In this document: positions 63,104-64,000 of the stretch, piece by piece | Numbering within the stretch: the stretch's first letter is position 1 | Layout: each line of letters begins with the position of its first letter | Source: Maritimibacter sp. | GTDB lineage: Bacteria; Pseudomonadota; Alphaproteobacteria; Rhodobacterales; Rhodobacteraceae | Direction of reading: 5' to 3' | Length of the DNA: 64,000 bases | Assembly: GCA_002701395.1 (NCBI GenBank) | Contig: NZVC01000058.1 | Location: forward strand, 120,432-184,431 | Translations under genes and position numbers: made by a program | Notes under the pieces: model-generated | Seen by the model: the letters and a program-made list of their open reading frames with translations, nothing else | Told to the model about the DNA's origin: nothing | The model's database searches: none

Positions 63104-64000
63104 TTATTCCGCCGCCACGCCCTCGGTGAACTGCAACCGCGCCAAACGGGCATATAGCCCGTCTTGCGTCACAAGCTCGTCATGCGTGCCGGTCGCGACG
63201 ATGCGGCCCTCGTCGAACACGACGATGCGGTCGGCCTTCTTCACCGTGGCGAGCCGGTGCGCGACGATCAGCGTGGTCCGGTCGTGCGACAGCCGGTCGA
63301 CCGCCGTCTGCACCAGCCGCTCGCTTTCCGCGTCCAGCGCGCTGGTCGCCTCGTCCAGAAGCAGGATCGGTGCGTCCCGCAGGATGGCGCGGGCGATGGC
63401 GATGCGCTGTTTCTGTCCGCCCGACAGCATCACGCCCCGCTCGCCGACATAGCTGCCGTATCCGTCCGGCAGCTTCGACAAAAAGTCGTCCGCCGCCGCA
63501 GCCTGCGCCGCCTCGACCACCTCTTCATCGGTCGCGCCCGGACGGCCGAAGCGGATGTTCTCGCGCGCGGTGTCGGCGAAGATCACCGGGTCCTGCGGCA
63601 CAAGCGCGATGGCGCGGCGGAAATCGGCGCGGGCCATGCCGGTCAGCGGCTGGCCGTCGATCCGGACGACGCCGGACTGCGGATCGTAATGCCGCAGCAG
63701 AAGCTGGATGATCGTCGATTTACCCGCCCCGGACGGGCCGACCAGCGCCACCGTCTCGCCCGGCTCGACCGCGAGCGAGACGTTGTCCAGCGCCGAGACA
63801 TCGGGCCGCGTGGGATAGTGGAAGGTCACGTTCTCGAACGCGATTGCGCCCCGGCATGGATCGGGTAGCGGCATCGCGTGCTCCGGGTCGCGGACCGTGT
63901 CCTCGGCGCTCAGCAGTTCGACCAGACGTTCGGTCGCACCGGCTGCGCGCTGCAATTCGCCCCAGATCTCGGACAGCGCCCCGGTCGCACCGGCCACCAT
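63104..64000 (-). CDS. ABC transporter ATP-binding/permease protein, ABCB-type (partial)
   Basis: The last 298 residues are inside the window; the gene enters from the right edge, so the start and membrane domain are missing. Walker [13 protein letters not shown], signature [14 protein letters not shown], Walker [13 protein letters not shown] and switch His in IVAHRLATV are intact. Similar to MsbA/ABCB lipid or drug exporters. Ends with [11 protein letters not shown]. Confidence 0.93.
   Translation of the reverse strand: MVAGATGALSEIWGELQRAAGATERLVELLSAEDTVRDPEHAMPLPDPCRGAIAFENVTFHYPTRPDVSALDNVSLAVEPGETVALVGPSGAGKSTIIQLLLRHYDPQSGVVRIDGQPLTGMARADFRRAIALVPQDPVIFADTARENIRFGRPGATDEEVVEAAQAAAADDFLSKLPDGYGSYVGERGVMLSGGQKQRIAIARAILRDAPILLLDEATSALDAESERLVQTAVDRLSHDRTTLIVAHRLATVKKADRIVVFDEGRIVATGTHDELVTQDGLYARLARLQFTEGVAAE

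Overview
This is a high-GC alphaproteobacterial chromosome segment, most likely a marine Rhodobacterales (Roseobacter-group) bacterium. The evidence is a propionyl-CoA carboxylase operon with a PccR-type regulator and its TTTGCAAA operator, a choline-sulfate/choline to glycine-betaine operon (betICBA plus choX and choWV), Flp pilins of the DGAVTVDW type, two TRAP/sugar-acid catabolic blocks and a doeA-like ectoine hydrolase. No rRNA, tRNA, CRISPR, transposase or phage gene was seen.

Layout. (1) 1-10.9 kb: pccB, six small genes and pccA on the minus strand, ending in a membrane protein gene that overlaps pccA. A Bcr/CflA-type exporter and pccR lie divergently, with paired TTTGCAAA-like operators upstream of pccB and of pccR. 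(2) 10.9-21.4 kb: betI-betC-betB-betA on the minus strand, and choX then choW-choV on the plus strand. The choline ABC genes are split by a two-gene minus-strand block (a heme-binding-type beta-barrel protein and a Tat-exported metallo-beta-lactamase-fold protein). (3) 21.4-35.4 kb: envelope and secreted proteins. These are a Hint (hedgehog/intein) protein, two DUF1036 proteins with four copies of a four-cysteine domain, twin Flp pilins, truA, a 1023-residue permease fused to FG-GAP repeats and a UnbV-type domain, two Sel1-repeat proteins, a prepilin peptidase and a TPR lipoprotein. (4) 35.5-52.8 kb: catabolism. A doeA-like hydrolase sits with an argE-like deacetylase, followed by a sugar-acid region: KDG kinase, hydroxyacid dehydrogenase, EamA transporter, UxaA-type dehydratase, TRAP transporter, GntR regulator, DenD-type dehydrogenase, and an SDR - IlvD/Edd dehydratase - FAH hydrolase - 2-hydroxyacid dehydrogenase operon. 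(5) 52.9-64 kb: acyltransferase, peptide-type ABC transporter operon, ferredoxin-reductase-like flavoprotein, M20 deacylase, acyl-CoA synthetase and the end of an ABCB-type exporter.

How the genes work together. Propionyl-CoA carboxylation is under PccR. Choline sulfate is desulfated and oxidised in two steps to betaine under BetI, with ChoXWV importing choline. The TRAP system probably imports a sugar acid. One branch (IlvD/Edd dehydratase, SDR, FAH hydrolase) resembles the non-phosphorylating diketo route; the other (UxaA, KdgK) the phosphorylating KDG route.

The most unusual signals are a family of structured intergenic hairpin elements, with compensatory stem changes between copies, that sit at gene 3' ends between 31 and 55 kb; the permease/FG-GAP/UnbV fusion; and the tandem DUF1036 proteins with invariant cysteine spacing. 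All functions here are inferred by reading the sequence; no database search was run.
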